A stretch of DNA of 64,000 bases from JAWHTC01 sp032586155 (GCF_032586155.1 NZ_JAWHTC010000005.1:422170-486169); one strand, 5' to 3'. Shown: positions 53,740 to 62,876, counted from the first letter of the stretch. A program made the numbers and translations. The notes: a model not told the origin generated them from the letters alone.

Positions 53740-54657
53740 TTACGCCTGTACGTAAACGTGCAGCAGGTAGGGATCACAGGATAGAACAAAGTTCGCGACA
53801 TTGGAGTTTCCGTGGATGAAGACATCCGACTCCGCGAGCAATAGGGCCTCAATCAGCATGTCCAAGCCAAGACGATATGGCGGAAAGCTCTGGCCTTTAT
53901 TCTCTGCGTGGCCGGCATGCATTTCGCCAAACGTGCTCCGTACAGCCGGGTAATCCACTACACGGTCGCCATAGCGGTCTCGAACACTTTGAACCACAGG
54001 TTCGCTGTCTGAGCAGACAAAAATCCCTGCATCCGGCATCAAATTCAATATGCGATCTGCCTGTTCAAAATAGGGCTCAAAGGGAACCGCACCGTCCGCG
54101 CCAAGTGCCTTGCGCAATTCTTCGGCGCCGCCATGAAGTCGACCGGGACCACGGATATGCAGCCCAATCATCTCTTCACGCCAATTAGCTGTGCGAAACG
54201 CTGCTACGGCGTCATTGATGTATTGCTTTGGGCGAACGTAAGTATGCAGCAGACGCGAAGCACACACCCGGTCACGAGGCAGGAGCAGAGGGTTGCAGTT
54301 ACCGTCCTCAAGCCGTGGCGTGATAATGTTGTCTCGCGTACAGGCAACGGGCACCCCACTGGTCAGAGTGTCAGCCGCCGGATTCGGCGCGACGCCTGCA
54401 AAGCTCGGTTCAAAGTAATACTCCCAGGGGTCGCCATCTTTGTCGGGGTCACGGTAGCACGACATCGACCAGTCGATGAAGAACGTGTAGCCATCACGTT
54501 CTGCGAGGCGTGCGTGTTCTATCACCTCGTTGACATTTGAAAACATGCCGGACGGGATAGCGCGAAGCTTCAGCCGCTTTATCGGTTTGGGATTTGTGCC
54601 ATGATTCATGCTGCCCAAAGTGGTTGAATTAGAGGCTGCACTCAATCCCTTTTTCAC
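53740..54657 (-). CDS. NodZ/FUT8-type fucosyltransferase-like protein
   Basis: 305 residues. IGLHIRGPGRLHGG corresponds to the H-x-R-x-x-R donor-binding motif of alpha-1,6 and O-fucosyltransferases (GT23-like), and DVFIHGNSNVANFVL to the C-terminal sugar-nucleotide contact region; DAGIFVCSDSEPVVQSV is the middle motif. The product probably adds fucose or a related 6-deoxy/galactose sugar to a surface polymer using the neighbouring epimerase's nucleotide sugar. The start may be 54657 or 16 codons later. No membrane segment. Confidence 0.7.
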   Translation of the reverse strand: MKKGLSAASNSTTLGSMNHGTNPKPIKRLKLRAIPSGMFSNVNEVIEHARLAERDGYTFFIDWSMSCYRDPDKDGDPWEYYFEPSFAGVAPNPAADTLTSGVPVACTRDNIITPRLEDGNCNPLLLPRDRVCASRLLHTYVRPKQYINDAVAAFRTANWREEMIGLHIRGPGRLHGGAEELRKALGADGAVPFEPYFEQADRILNLMPDAGIFVCSDSEPVVQSVRDRYGDRVVDYPAVRSTFGEMHAGHAENKGQSFPPYRLGLDMLIEALLLAESDVFIHGNSNVANFVLSCDPYLLHVYVQA

Positions 54658-55719
54658 GCTTTCAAAAGTTCATTGGTGTGAGCTGACATCACCGATGTGT
54701 TCTGTCGATCGGGCAGCGAAAATGCTTTATCGGCATTTGGCGGCAACTTGTTTTTTAGGGCGGACAGACCTATCCGGCCGGGTTTGTCCATGTGGTAATC
54801 ATGCGCTTATTGGCAGGGAGCGCCCCAACCTGTGTGCTTAACAGTGACAATCTGCTTTTGCAGTTGTGTCGATCACAACTCCCTGTCTTGCGGAACGGCT
54901 GACGGGTTCTATTCCGTAGATATCTCCCGGTCCTACAAGACCTCGGACGGCGAGTGGAACCGTCAGTACGTGGCCGGACACGAAGAAGGATGCAATTGTC
55001 AGCGCGTTTGTTAAGTCAGTTTTGGGCGGCTCGCCGAAAAGGACGGCGGAACTCATGCTTTTTTTGAATCCCGAGACAGTATGACTGTTCTCCAAACTTC
55101 CAAATCTTTTCGAGCATGTATGTCCGCTTCTGGCATGTCGTCTTGCCTTGGCGACGAATGCAGAATTCTCCAGCTTTCCGCTGATCAGGCCTTGTGGGTT
55201 GCAGCTTGGGAGCGGATCCGGGCAAGTGTTGGATGCTGCTATGACATACACAATGCCTCCTCCACAACCAATCCCGCTGGGACTCCCGTTTGTTGTGCTG
55301 GTAACAATGCTGCGGTAGCCAAAGAAGGCGCGGCGACAACCTTTGGCACCGCGTGTCTGTTCAAGTGCCAATCAAAACGAAATGACCGCAGGACACCCGA
55401 TACAATACGCCATAAGGTGATCAAGGGTTGCAAATTCAGTGCACACGAAGCCTGTCAAACTTTTGAAAAACACGCAAACCCGTCCAATCCAACACCGGAC
55501 AACCGCCAAGGAATTCTTCGATTGGTCGAATTGCTACGGTCTTCAGACTTTGGTGCAAACCGCAGCATTCGGTGCTTTGGGCTCTTCGCGGCCATTCGCT
55601 GCACCTTGGACGAATGACAGCAAAGGGCCGGAAGCGGAGGCTAGAGTTATTTCTGGTCTATGCGTTGCGCAGTGACCTTGACCTCAAAATTTCAATGAAA
55701 TATGCAGTGAATCTGTTGA
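54658..55719. other. Gene-poor stretch upstream of the mobile region
   Basis: About 1 kb in which I cannot support a gene. Frames of 177-178 codons exist on both strands (54838-55371 minus, 55081-55617 plus) and overlap each other. Neither has a family motif. The minus one ends with LAVRGLVGPGDIYGIEPVSR, which faintly recalls a domain in larger secreted proteins. Probably degraded sequence. Confidence 0.35.
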
Positions 55720-55758
55720 GCGGGCGTTGTGTAGTGGTAAGACCTTAGCCTTCCAAGC
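55720..55758 (+). tRNA. 5' half of tRNA-Gly (TCC), disrupted
   Basis: GCGGGCG (acceptor 5' strand), a D-arm with AGTGGTAA, then TTAGC-CTTCCAA-GC give the first 39 bases of a tRNA-Gly with anticodon TCC. After that the sequence departs: no anticodon-stem partner, T-arm or acceptor 3' strand follows. This is the likely integration site of the element whose integrase starts at 55885. The other half should lie at the far end of the element. Confidence 0.65.
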
Positions 55759-55761
55759 AAA

Positions 55762-55792
55762 GTAGATGAGTTGCACTGACTATCATCTACTT
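55762..55792. repeat. Inverted repeat flanking the first integrase arm site
   Basis: GTAGATGA and its partner TCATCTAC form a perfect stem around a 13-base loop, immediately after the tRNA fragment. It may be a core or arm recognition site of the recombinase. Confidence 0.45.
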
Positions 55793-55857
55793 GCCAAGAG
55801 TTTCATTTAATTGAATAATGTTTTGCATCTGGTTGCACCCAGTATCACCTAATTGCA
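55770..55857 (+). repeat. Pair of 26-base imperfect direct repeats upstream of the integrase
   Basis: 55770-55795 and 55832-55857 share GTTGCAC, then A-x-x-ATCA, CTA and TTGC at identical spacing (19 of 26 positions by eye). Two copies 62 bases apart between a tRNA end and an integrase gene fit arm-type binding sites of an attachment region. Confidence 0.5.
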
Positions 55858-55884
55858 TGTAGTTACCTACAAAAAGCAGACAAA

Positions 55885-56958
55885 ATGCCGAAGCTCACAG
55901 AGACCTACGCACGTAAGGTTCCGCAGACAAAAAACGGGACAGAGAAGCATTGGGACAGTGAAGTGAAGGGGCTTGTTCTCTTCGTTGGAAAGAAGGCCAA
56001 GACCTGGTATTTCCAGAAAGACGTGGGCGGGCAGACCAAGCGCGTCCTGATCGGACGCTTTCCAGTGATCTCTGCGGCTGCAGCACGGCAGACGGCTTTG
56101 GGGTTTGCCTTGGAGTGGGGCAGGGGGGCTGGCAAGCACATCCAGATCGGGGCACCTTCTCTGGAAGACGCGATGGAAGCCTACCTTGCCAGACCGAAGC
56201 TCAGGTCCGATGCGCACCGATCAGGCCTGCGCCAGCAATTCGACCTGCATCTGAAAGACTGGATGCGATTGCCGCTTGATGAGATCACCAAGGCGATGGT
56301 GGTGGAGCGACACAGGTCAATGGCCAAGCGCCCATCTGCGGCCAACCATACGCTTAAGTATTTTCGCACTGTCTGGAACCACGCGCGCCGTGTTCATGAT
56401 CTGCCGGAAAGCCCGACGATGGCAATTGAGTGGTACGAAGAACAGCCAAGCGGTCAGATCATCGAAGACCTGGTGGAGTGGCGCAAGGTGGTGGATGGTT
56501 TGCACAATCCGATCCACAAGGTGTTCTATGAACTCATCCTGTTTACGGGGCTGCGCAAGACCGAGGCCCTAACGCTGGAATGGAAGAACATCCACGAGGA
56601 CCGCATCCATCTTCCGATGACCAAGAATGGTCGAAGTTTTGATCTACCAATTCTGCAGCTCCATCACGAGATCCTGGCACCCCTGCGTGGATTGAGCCGC
56701 CAGTGGGTGTTTCCATCGCCGAAATCCACGTCGGGTTATGTGACGGGACCGCAAAAGATCATGTGGTCACCACATGCACATCGCCGCACCTTCGCGACCG
56801 TTGCCATGGAGGCGGGTATTCTCGAAGAGATCGTAGGTCGGCTGCTGAACCACACGCCGCTATCGATCACAGGGCAGCGTTATGTGAGACCGAGTCTAGA
56901 CGCGCTGAGGCCAGCAATGAGCACTGTGTGCGACGAGTTCCAAGCCCGACTTGCCTGA
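55885..56958 (+). CDS. Tyrosine recombinase / integrase (first, complete copy)
   Basis: 357 residues. An N-terminal arm-binding domain (DUF4102-like: VKGLVLFVGKKAKTWYFQK, LIGRFPVISAAAARQTAL), a core-binding SAM-like domain (NHTLKYFRTVWNHARRVHDLP), and a complete catalytic domain: Arg in FTGLRKTEALTLEW, HxxR in HAHRRTFATVAMEAG, the second His in LLNHTPLSITGQ and nucleophile Tyr in QRYVRP. It lies 126 bases after the tRNA-Gly half and is expected to integrate there. Two partial relatives lie near 60.8-61.5 kb. Confidence 0.93.
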   Translation: MPKLTETYARKVPQTKNGTEKHWDSEVKGLVLFVGKKAKTWYFQKDVGGQTKRVLIGRFPVISAAAARQTALGFALEWGRGAGKHIQIGAPSLEDAMEAYLARPKLRSDAHRSGLRQQFDLHLKDWMRLPLDEITKAMVVERHRSMAKRPSAANHTLKYFRTVWNHARRVHDLPESPTMAIEWYEEQPSGQIIEDLVEWRKVVDGLHNPIHKVFYELILFTGLRKTEALTLEWKNIHEDRIHLPMTKNGRSFDLPILQLHHEILAPLRGLSRQWVFPSPKSTSGYVTGPQKIMWSPHAHRRTFATVAMEAGILEEIVGRLLNHTPLSITGQRYVRPSLDALRPAMSTVCDEFQARLA

Positions 56959-57107
56959 CGGTTTGGGCGATCGCTCTAATGCTTAATTCCGGAGTCACTG
57001 GGCTGGATCTATTTCTTACCAAGAACCAGCTTGCAGGGCTGCAGCTTCTCGGTTGAAGGCCCTTGTGATACATCTGTTTTCAATTCGGAATGAAGGATGG
57101 GGGTACT

Positions 57108-58064
57108 ATGGCAGATTTCTCGGTTTCCACATCGATGTCGTTGATGCGTAAAACAGCGCCGTTCGTCGCTTTTCGCGCCATCGTCTATTTTGCCATAGCC
57201 GTGGCTTATGTTCTGGTTACTGGCACCGGGGCCGGAATTGGCTGGGGAATAGGCGCTTTTGGGGACGAGGAGTTCCGGGCAGGTGCCACGTTCTGGGGGG
57301 GCGCCATTGGATTTGGTACCACTGCTGCTATTCTGTATTTCCTGCGTGAGTATATTCTTTACATGGTTAAGGCTGGGCATGTCGCGGTGATGGTCGAGCT
57401 GCTGGATGGTCGCGACCTGCCCGCTGGCAAGGGTCAAATCAGTTTTGCTCAGGACATCGTCAAGCAGCGCTTTGGTCAAGCCAATGTGTTGTTTGCAATT
57501 GACCAGTTGGTTAAGGGCGTGATCCGCGCAATCACTGGTTTGGTTGAGGGGATTGCTTCCCTGTTACCGATACCTGCCTTGGACGGTTTGATGCGAGTGG
57601 TACGCGCCTTTCTCAAGGTCGCAGTCGGTCTAATCGACGAAGTCATTCTGGCCCATTCGATGCGTATTCGTGCCGAAAACCCCTGGGAGGCCAGCCGCGA
57701 TGCGCTTGTGTTATACGGCCAAAACGCCAAGCCGATGATTGCCAATGCTGCTTGGATTGCATTGATCACATATGCGCTTACCTTCGTCGTTTTTCTGCTA
57801 ATGCTCGCTCCGGCCGGGGCCGTGGTTTACGCCATTCCCGGCGCTTGGTCGGCTGGCGGGTTCGTGTTTGCCATACTATTTGCTTGGGCAATCAAAGCGG
57901 CGCTGATCGAACCGTTTGCCATCGCGTGTCTTTTACAGGCTTTTTTCAAGGTTACCGAGGGGCAAGAGCCAAACCCGGATTGGGTGGCGAAACTAGAAGG
58001 GGCTTCGGCCAAATTCAGCAAGCTGGGGGAAAATGCTCAGAGCTGGATAGCAGATCGAACCTAG
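57108..58064 (+). CDS. Multi-pass membrane protein of unknown function, partner of the vWA protein
   Basis: 318 residues from ATG 57108 (MADFSVSTSMSLMRK). At least five hydrophobic segments: FRAIVYFAIAVAYVLVTGTG, FWGGAIGFGTTAAILYFL, ANAAWIALITYALTFVVFLL, AGAVVYAIPGAWSAGGFVFA and the following helix. The middle is amphipathic (FGQANVLFAIDQLVKGVIRAI). No catalytic motif. Nearly co-linear with the vWA gene 138 bases downstream, so possibly a membrane anchor or channel acting with it. I do not recognise a characterised family. Confidence 0.7.
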   Translation: MADFSVSTSMSLMRKTAPFVAFRAIVYFAIAVAYVLVTGTGAGIGWGIGAFGDEEFRAGATFWGGAIGFGTTAAILYFLREYILYMVKAGHVAVMVELLDGRDLPAGKGQISFAQDIVKQRFGQANVLFAIDQLVKGVIRAITGLVEGIASLLPIPALDGLMRVVRAFLKVAVGLIDEVILAHSMRIRAENPWEASRDALVLYGQNAKPMIANAAWIALITYALTFVVFLLMLAPAGAVVYAIPGAWSAGGFVFAILFAWAIKAALIEPFAIACLLQAFFKVTEGQEPNPDWVAKLEGASAKFSKLGENAQSWIADRT

Positions 58065-58202
58065 TTGCCGGATGCTGCGCAGTTTCATTCAGATCGTGGA
58101 CATGTTCGATAAACGGGGACCGGTTGATCAGGCTCGCTAGATTGCCAAAATGCCAACAAATTGGCAGGGTGGCCCGAGCCCGAAAATTTCTTTGGAGGCG
58201 AC

Positions 58203-60644
58203 ATGCGTTTTATTTTTCTTTTCTTACTCTTCTTGGCACCGCTAACTGTTCAAGCTCAAGAGCGCTCTCGCGCTATACTGGTTATGGATGGCTCCGGATC
58301 GATGTGGGGCCAGATTGAGGGCGAAGCAAAAATAAGTATCGCGCAGGGGGTTGTGCGCGACCTCTTGGAAACTCTGCCCACAGACATGGAGTTGGGGCTT
58401 ACGATATACGGGCATCGCCGCAAGGGCGATTGCACCGATATCGAAACCGTCGTGATGCCGGGTGCCGGTACGAAATCTGGGATCGCGGATGCGGTGAGCC
58501 GGATCAAGCCCAAGGGTAAAACCCCGATGACTGATGCTGTTCGTCAAGCTGCTCTTGCGCTTCGCTATACTGAAGAAAAGGCGACTGTCATTCTGGTATC
58601 TGATGGGATCGAAACCTGCGATCCCGACCCTTGTGCGGCGGCGCGTGCGCTGGAAGAGGCCGGTGTGGACTTCACCGCACATGTCGTCGGGTTTGATGTG
58701 ACGGACACGGAGGCATTGCGCCAGATGCAATGCCTGGCCGAAGAAACCGGTGGTACTTTTTTGTCGGCCTCGAACGCAGCCGAATTGGCCGAAGCCATGA
58801 CGGCCGTTGTTGAAGCTACACCCGTGCCAGAACCTGAACCGGTGTCGGTGGATATCACCTTTGTCGCGACTGATGGCAAAAATGGGCCGGTTATAGGTGA
58901 TGCATTGGTATGGGATCTGACGCAGGGCGACCAGTCGGTCGGCGACACAATGAACGTTGATCGCTTCACTGTGTCGCTCACGCCTGGTGAATACCAGATT
59001 GAGGTAATGCGGCCTTCGGATGAAGCCACGGCTGAGGCAATCTTCGGTGTCGGGCAGGTCACCAAAAAGGTCACGGTGGTTTTGCCAGAGTTTCGCCCTG
59101 CTGCCACGATTGAGGCCATGGCCAGTGCCGCTGCAGGTTCGCACATCCCGGTGCGTTGGAGCGGGCCGAATGCCAAGAATGACTTCATCGCGGTATCCAA
59201 ACTGAACACCAAAGGCTACGAGACCTACTCGTACACCAAAGAAGGCAGCCCGCTGGATCTGCAAATGCCTGCTGAGCCGGGCGAGTATGAATTGCGTTAC
59301 ATGTTGAACAAGGGCAGCAAAATATTGGCAACCCGGTCAATAACTGTAACCGAAGTCGTAGCTACTGTGGTCCCAGCCGAGACGATGCCAGCCGGCGGGC
59401 GCGTCCAAGTCCGTTGGACCGGGCCTGACTACAGGAACGACTTCATCGCAATTTCCGAGGTAGGCGAGAAGGGATATGAAACCTACGCCTATACAAAACA
59501 TGGCTCGCCGCTGGAAATTCAGCTTCCTGCCGATCCTGGCGATTATGAGTTGCGCTATGTGATGAACCAGACCAATCGGGTTCTGGCGTCTGTGCCAATC
59601 TCAATTGAGGCTGTAGCGGCCAGCGTCACACCGCCAGCGGAAATGCCAGCAGGCGGAACGGTCAAGGTTACCTGGGAAGGCCCGGACAACAAGAACGACT
59701 ACATCGCCATTTTTCCTCGCGGCGAGGACAAGTACGCGGCCTACACCTACACCAATCGTGGAAATCCGGTCGATCTGAGATTGCCGGCAAAACCCGGAGA
59801 CTACGATCTGGGCTATGTCCAGAACCAGGGTAACACCGTGTTGGTGCGGGTGCCGGTGAGCGTTTCAGCAGTCACCGCCAGCGTTACACCGCCAGCCGAA
59901 TTGCCAGCAGGCGGAACGGTCAAGGTTATCTGGGAGGGCCCGGACGACAAGAACGACTACATCGCCATTTTCCCGCGCGGCGAAGCCAAATACGCAGCCT
60001 ACACCTACACCAATCGTGGAAATCCGGTCGATCTGAGATTGCCGGCGAAGCCCGGAGACTATGATCTGGGCTACGTGCAGAACCAGGGCAATACTGTGTT
60101 GGTGCGGGTGCCGGTGAGTGTTTCAGCAGTCACCGCCAGCGTCACACCGCCAGCCGAATTGCCAGCCGGTGGAACGGTCAAGGTTACCTGGGAAGGTCCG
60201 GACGACAAGAACGACTACATCGCCATTTTCCCGCGCGGCGAAGCCAAATACGCAGCCTACACCTACACCAATCGTGGAAATCCGGTTGATTTGAGATTGC
60301 CGGCAAAACCCGGAGACTATGATCTGGGTTATGTCCAGAACCAGGGCAATACTGTGTTGGTGCGGGTGCCGGTGAGCGTTTCAGCAGTTACCGCCAGCGT
60401 CACACCGCCGGCCGAATTGCCAGCCGGTGGAACGGTCAAGGTTACCTGGGAAGGCCCGGACGACAAGAACGACTACATCGCCATTTTCCCGCGCGGCGGG
60501 GATAAGCAGGTGGGATACACCTACACCAAGCATGGCAGCCCGGCCGATCTGCGACTACCGGATGAGCCTGGCGCATACGATTTGGGTTACGTGCAAAGTG
60601 TCGGAAAAACGGTACTCGTTAGGGTGCCGATTGACGTGAAGTAA
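58203..60644 (+). CDS. Secreted vWA-domain protein with six 86-residue repeats
   Basis: 813 residues from ATG 58203 (GGAGG RBS just upstream): signal peptide FIFLFLLFLAPLTVQAQ, then a von Willebrand A domain with a full MIDAS (ILVMDGSGSMWG; GKTPMTDAVRQAA; ILVSDGIETCDPDPC) over about residues 22-200. A linker of about 100 residues with a carboxypeptidase-regulatory-like look (SVDITFVATDGKNGPVIGDA) follows. From residue 301 to the end there are six tandem beta-rich units (PAGGTVKVTWEGPDDKNDYI, then YTYTNRGNPVDLRLPAKPGD, YDLGYVQNQGNTVLVRVPV). Likely an exported adhesion or binding protein. Confidence 0.88.
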   Translation: MRFIFLFLLFLAPLTVQAQERSRAILVMDGSGSMWGQIEGEAKISIAQGVVRDLLETLPTDMELGLTIYGHRRKGDCTDIETVVMPGAGTKSGIADAVSRIKPKGKTPMTDAVRQAALALRYTEEKATVILVSDGIETCDPDPCAAARALEEAGVDFTAHVVGFDVTDTEALRQMQCLAEETGGTFLSASNAAELAEAMTAVVEATPVPEPEPVSVDITFVATDGKNGPVIGDALVWDLTQGDQSVGDTMNVDRFTVSLTPGEYQIEVMRPSDEATAEAIFGVGQVTKKVTVVLPEFRPAATIEAMASAAAGSHIPVRWSGPNAKNDFIAVSKLNTKGYETYSYTKEGSPLDLQMPAEPGEYELRYMLNKGSKILATRSITVTEVVATVVPAETMPAGGRVQVRWTGPDYRNDFIAISEVGEKGYETYAYTKHGSPLEIQLPADPGDYELRYVMNQTNRVLASVPISIEAVAASVTPPAEMPAGGTVKVTWEGPDNKNDYIAIFPRGEDKYAAYTYTNRGNPVDLRLPAKPGDYDLGYVQNQGNTVLVRVPVSVSAVTASVTPPAELPAGGTVKVIWEGPDDKNDYIAIFPRGEAKYAAYTYTNRGNPVDLRLPAKPGDYDLGYVQNQGNTVLVRVPVSVSAVTASVTPPAELPAGGTVKVTWEGPDDKNDYIAIFPRGEAKYAAYTYTNRGNPVDLRLPAKPGDYDLGYVQNQGNTVLVRVPVSVSAVTASVTPPAELPAGGTVKVTWEGPDDKNDYIAIFPRGGDKQVGYTYTKHGSPADLRLPDEPGAYDLGYVQSVGKTVLVRVPIDVK
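59103..60644 (+). repeat. Six tandem 258-bp units inside the vWA gene
   Basis: Matching codons recur at 59112, 59370, 59628, 59886, 60144 and 60402, exactly 258 bp apart. Units 3-6 are nearly identical in DNA over most of their length; units 1 and 2 are diverged. That pattern means recent duplication or gene conversion in the 3' part and makes copy-number change likely. Confidence 0.92.
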
Positions 60645-60779
60645 TAACCTGCACATCGAAAACAGTTGTGGGCGTTGAAAATCCAATTGTAATGAATTTG
60701 ACGGTTCAAGAAACGGAATACACCCAAATCCTCCCGACTCAATTGGCCCACCCGGTCAGTTGTGAAGCCGAGGATCAAA

Positions 60780-60905
60780 AATGGTCGGCTGCTGAACCAC
60801 CCGCCGTTGTCGATCGTCGGACAACGTTACGTGAGACCGTCACTTGACGAACTAAGCCCTGCTTTGCGTCCAATGTGCAGCGGGTTGGAGAATAGGATTG
60901 AGAGC
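60780..60905 (+). pseudogene. C-terminal tail of a second integrase copy
   Basis: GRLLNHPPLSIVGQRYVRPSL matches the last part of the 55885 integrase (GRLLNHTPLSITGQRYVRPSL) including the catalytic Tyr, and stops within a few codons of the expected C-terminus. Nothing of this copy exists upstream; the vWA gene ends 136 bases before. Confidence 0.75.
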
Positions 60906-60917
60906 AGTAACGTTTAC

Positions 60918-61559
60918 AGGAAAACGACGCCCGTTTCAGCAAACAAAACGCTTCGTTCATTCCGTTCGATTTGGAACCACACACGGCGCACCTATGACCT
61001 GCCCGAGTGCCCGACCTTGGCAATTGAGTGGTACGAAGAAACACCGGACGGCCGCATCATTGAAGATCTGGCTGAATGGCGCGAAACAGTCGATGTCCTC
61101 ATCAATCCCATTCACAGAGTTTTCTACGAATTGCTCCTGTTCACCGGGCTGCGCAAGATAGAGGCTTTGACGTTGGAGTGGAAGAACGTCCACGAGGGCT
61201 ACCTTCACTTGCCAATGAAAAAAAACGGCCGGAGCTTTGATTTACCGATCACTCAGATTCATCATGAGATTCTGGCACCACTTCAAGGCTTGAGCCGTGA
61301 TTGGGTGTTTCCGTCACCCAAGTCTATCGTCGGGCACATTACCAATCCGGGTAAGATGAAGTGGTCCCCGCATGCGCACCGAAGGACTTTTGCGACTGTT
61401 GCCATGGAGGCTGGTGTTCTTGAGGAGATTGTCGGCCGGTTATTAAACCATACGCCATTGTCGATCACGGGGCGCCGTTATGTGAGGCCATCGATTGACG
61501 TGCTGCGCCCGGCGATGGAAACTGCCTGCGAGGAGCTGCAGCGGTGGATCGAGGCATGA
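60918..61559 (+). pseudogene. Third integrase copy, N-terminally truncated
   Basis: About 213 codons matching residues 146-357 of the first integrase (SIWNHTRRTYDLPECPTLAIEW onward), with catalytic Arg (FTGLRKIEALTLEW), HAHRRTFATVAMEAG and Tyr (GRRYVRP) all present. The arm-binding domain is lost. It is joined in frame to the tail of the second copy, so a GTG-initiated hybrid of 265 codons (60762-61559) is open, but no RBS supports it. Overlaps the next gene by ATGA. Confidence 0.8.
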
Positions 61560-62578
61560 AGATTGAAACCGAAAATGGTTGCGAAGATGTACCTGATCAG
61601 GAAGCAGGCGAGTTGGTGTTGTCTGGGGCTGCAATTCTTTCAAAGGAGCAAAAAGAGCCGCCTGTCGTTCTTTTGGAGCAGCTCAGTAAACGACTGGACG
61701 ACCTAGATATGATCGGGCCGAGTGCGGTAGAGTACAAAGTCCTCGCAAAGCTGGGAAAAACGCTCGTTCAATCAGGTGTTCGACAAAGCTTGCTTGATCA
61801 ACACCAGCTCGATTGGCTGACATTTCGAGAAGTTAAACAGCGTGCCAGATTGCGTTTAGTTGGGGATGCCAACGGGCGCGTGGATTTACTCGAAGCACTC
61901 AACAAATCTTGTCGCCATTTTTTGGAATCTAAGCAGTCGCCGATCTGCTTGCGGCGTAAGCTTCCGGAATCGGAATTGGACGAGAAAGAAATGTGGCTTA
62001 TCACCCAGGGCGCCAACGGCGCCGATCTGTCCTATGAGAGTGATTGGATCAGAGGCCGGATTCAAGAAAGCCAGAAGAAACTCTGGCAGTACGTCAAGGT
62101 CGGTGGCGATTGGAGAGACTTTCTGAAGGAGATGGGGCGGATTAAGTCCAAGTTGAACCGTGCTTGGGCGAGAGCCTTTTCGGAAGGGCGAGTATTGTGC
62201 GTCGACGAAGCGATCCGTGGTGATCGATTTGTGTCACCTGAGGAAGCGGCGAAAACAATTGTTCCGAAGAAAGGCGTTTCACGGCTTTTTCTGCTTACGT
62301 CGTCTTTGCCGCTTTCTGACTATGCCGATCATGCGCAGCTCACGGCTATTCGGAGCGCAACTAGGAAGTGGCTCAACAGTGTGGGCGGCCAAATCCATGC
62401 GATGGGAAGGCGCGCGAGCAAAGCCCAACTTGGGGTGATTGCAGAACAGCGGTTTGGCCTTTCTGAGGATGCTTTCAACGCGGTTTGGAAAAATGCCAGC
62501 TTTCCAAATAAGAGCGCCCGTGGGAAAATTCCTGAAGAGAAAAGAATTTCTGAGAAAGAAATCAAATACTTAAAATAA
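61556..62578 (+). CDS. Unknown protein in the mobile region
   Basis: 340 residues from ATG 61556, overlapping the integrase stop, which indicates coupling. Charged and helix-rich, without signal peptide or membrane segment. Segments such as MIGPSAVEYKVLAKLGKTLVQ, LDEKEMWLITQGANGADLSY and KLNRAWARAFSEGRVLCVDEAI do not match any family I know. The C-terminus is strongly basic (KSARGKIPEEKRISEKEIKYL). Possibly a DNA-associated accessory protein of the element, but that is only context. Confidence 0.65.
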   Translation: MKIETENGCEDVPDQEAGELVLSGAAILSKEQKEPPVVLLEQLSKRLDDLDMIGPSAVEYKVLAKLGKTLVQSGVRQSLLDQHQLDWLTFREVKQRARLRLVGDANGRVDLLEALNKSCRHFLESKQSPICLRRKLPESELDEKEMWLITQGANGADLSYESDWIRGRIQESQKKLWQYVKVGGDWRDFLKEMGRIKSKLNRAWARAFSEGRVLCVDEAIRGDRFVSPEEAAKTIVPKKGVSRLFLLTSSLPLSDYADHAQLTAIRSATRKWLNSVGGQIHAMGRRASKAQLGVIAEQRFGLSEDAFNAVWKNASFPNKSARGKIPEEKRISEKEIKYLK

Positions 62579-62668
62579 TTGGGCGGGGTTATCTTTCCGC
62601 AACCTATTAATTACCAACGCCAGCCTATGTGATCCTGAGTGCAACATAATGATGCACGAGGTGACGTC

Positions 62669-62875
62669 ATGCAGACAAATGACGAAGATCGCTTACTGAC
62701 ACGCGATGAAGTTGCGAAACGGTTCGGAGTTTCGAAGAGATTTCTCGAGGTTTCTGCAATGCGTGGAGAAGGCCCTCGGCGGATTCTGCTGGGGCGTCTG
62801 GTTCGCTACAAAGTATCAGACATCCGTAGATGGATTGATGAATGCGCAGCCCCGTTGAGCGGCCAGGAGCGGTAG
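62669..62875 (+). CDS. AlpA/MerR-type small DNA-binding regulator (excisionase-like)
   Basis: 68 residues from ATG 62669, preceded by GAGGTG. Winged helix of the AlpA/excisionase type: LLTRDEVAKRFGVSKRFLEV followed by GPRRILLGRLVRYKVSDIRRWID. Such proteins control integrase genes or excision in integrative elements. One base before the next gene, so cotranscribed. Confidence 0.85.
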   Translation: MQTNDEDRLLTRDEVAKRFGVSKRFLEVSAMRGEGPRRILLGRLVRYKVSDIRRWIDECAAPLSGQER

Positions 62876-62876
62876 G

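Noticed and set aside
54838..55617. Two overlapping frames of 177-178 codons on opposite strands
   Set aside because: Neither shows a motif or RBS; cannot tell coding from chance. Kept only as a gene-poor stretch.
58242..59264. 340-codon minus-strand frame opposite the vWA gene
   Set aside because: No signal, no family similarity, and it overlaps a clear secreted vWA protein.
59103..60644. Regular repeats considered as a CRISPR array or satellite
   Set aside because: Units are 258 bp, contiguous, in frame and code for a beta-rich protein domain; there are no spacers.
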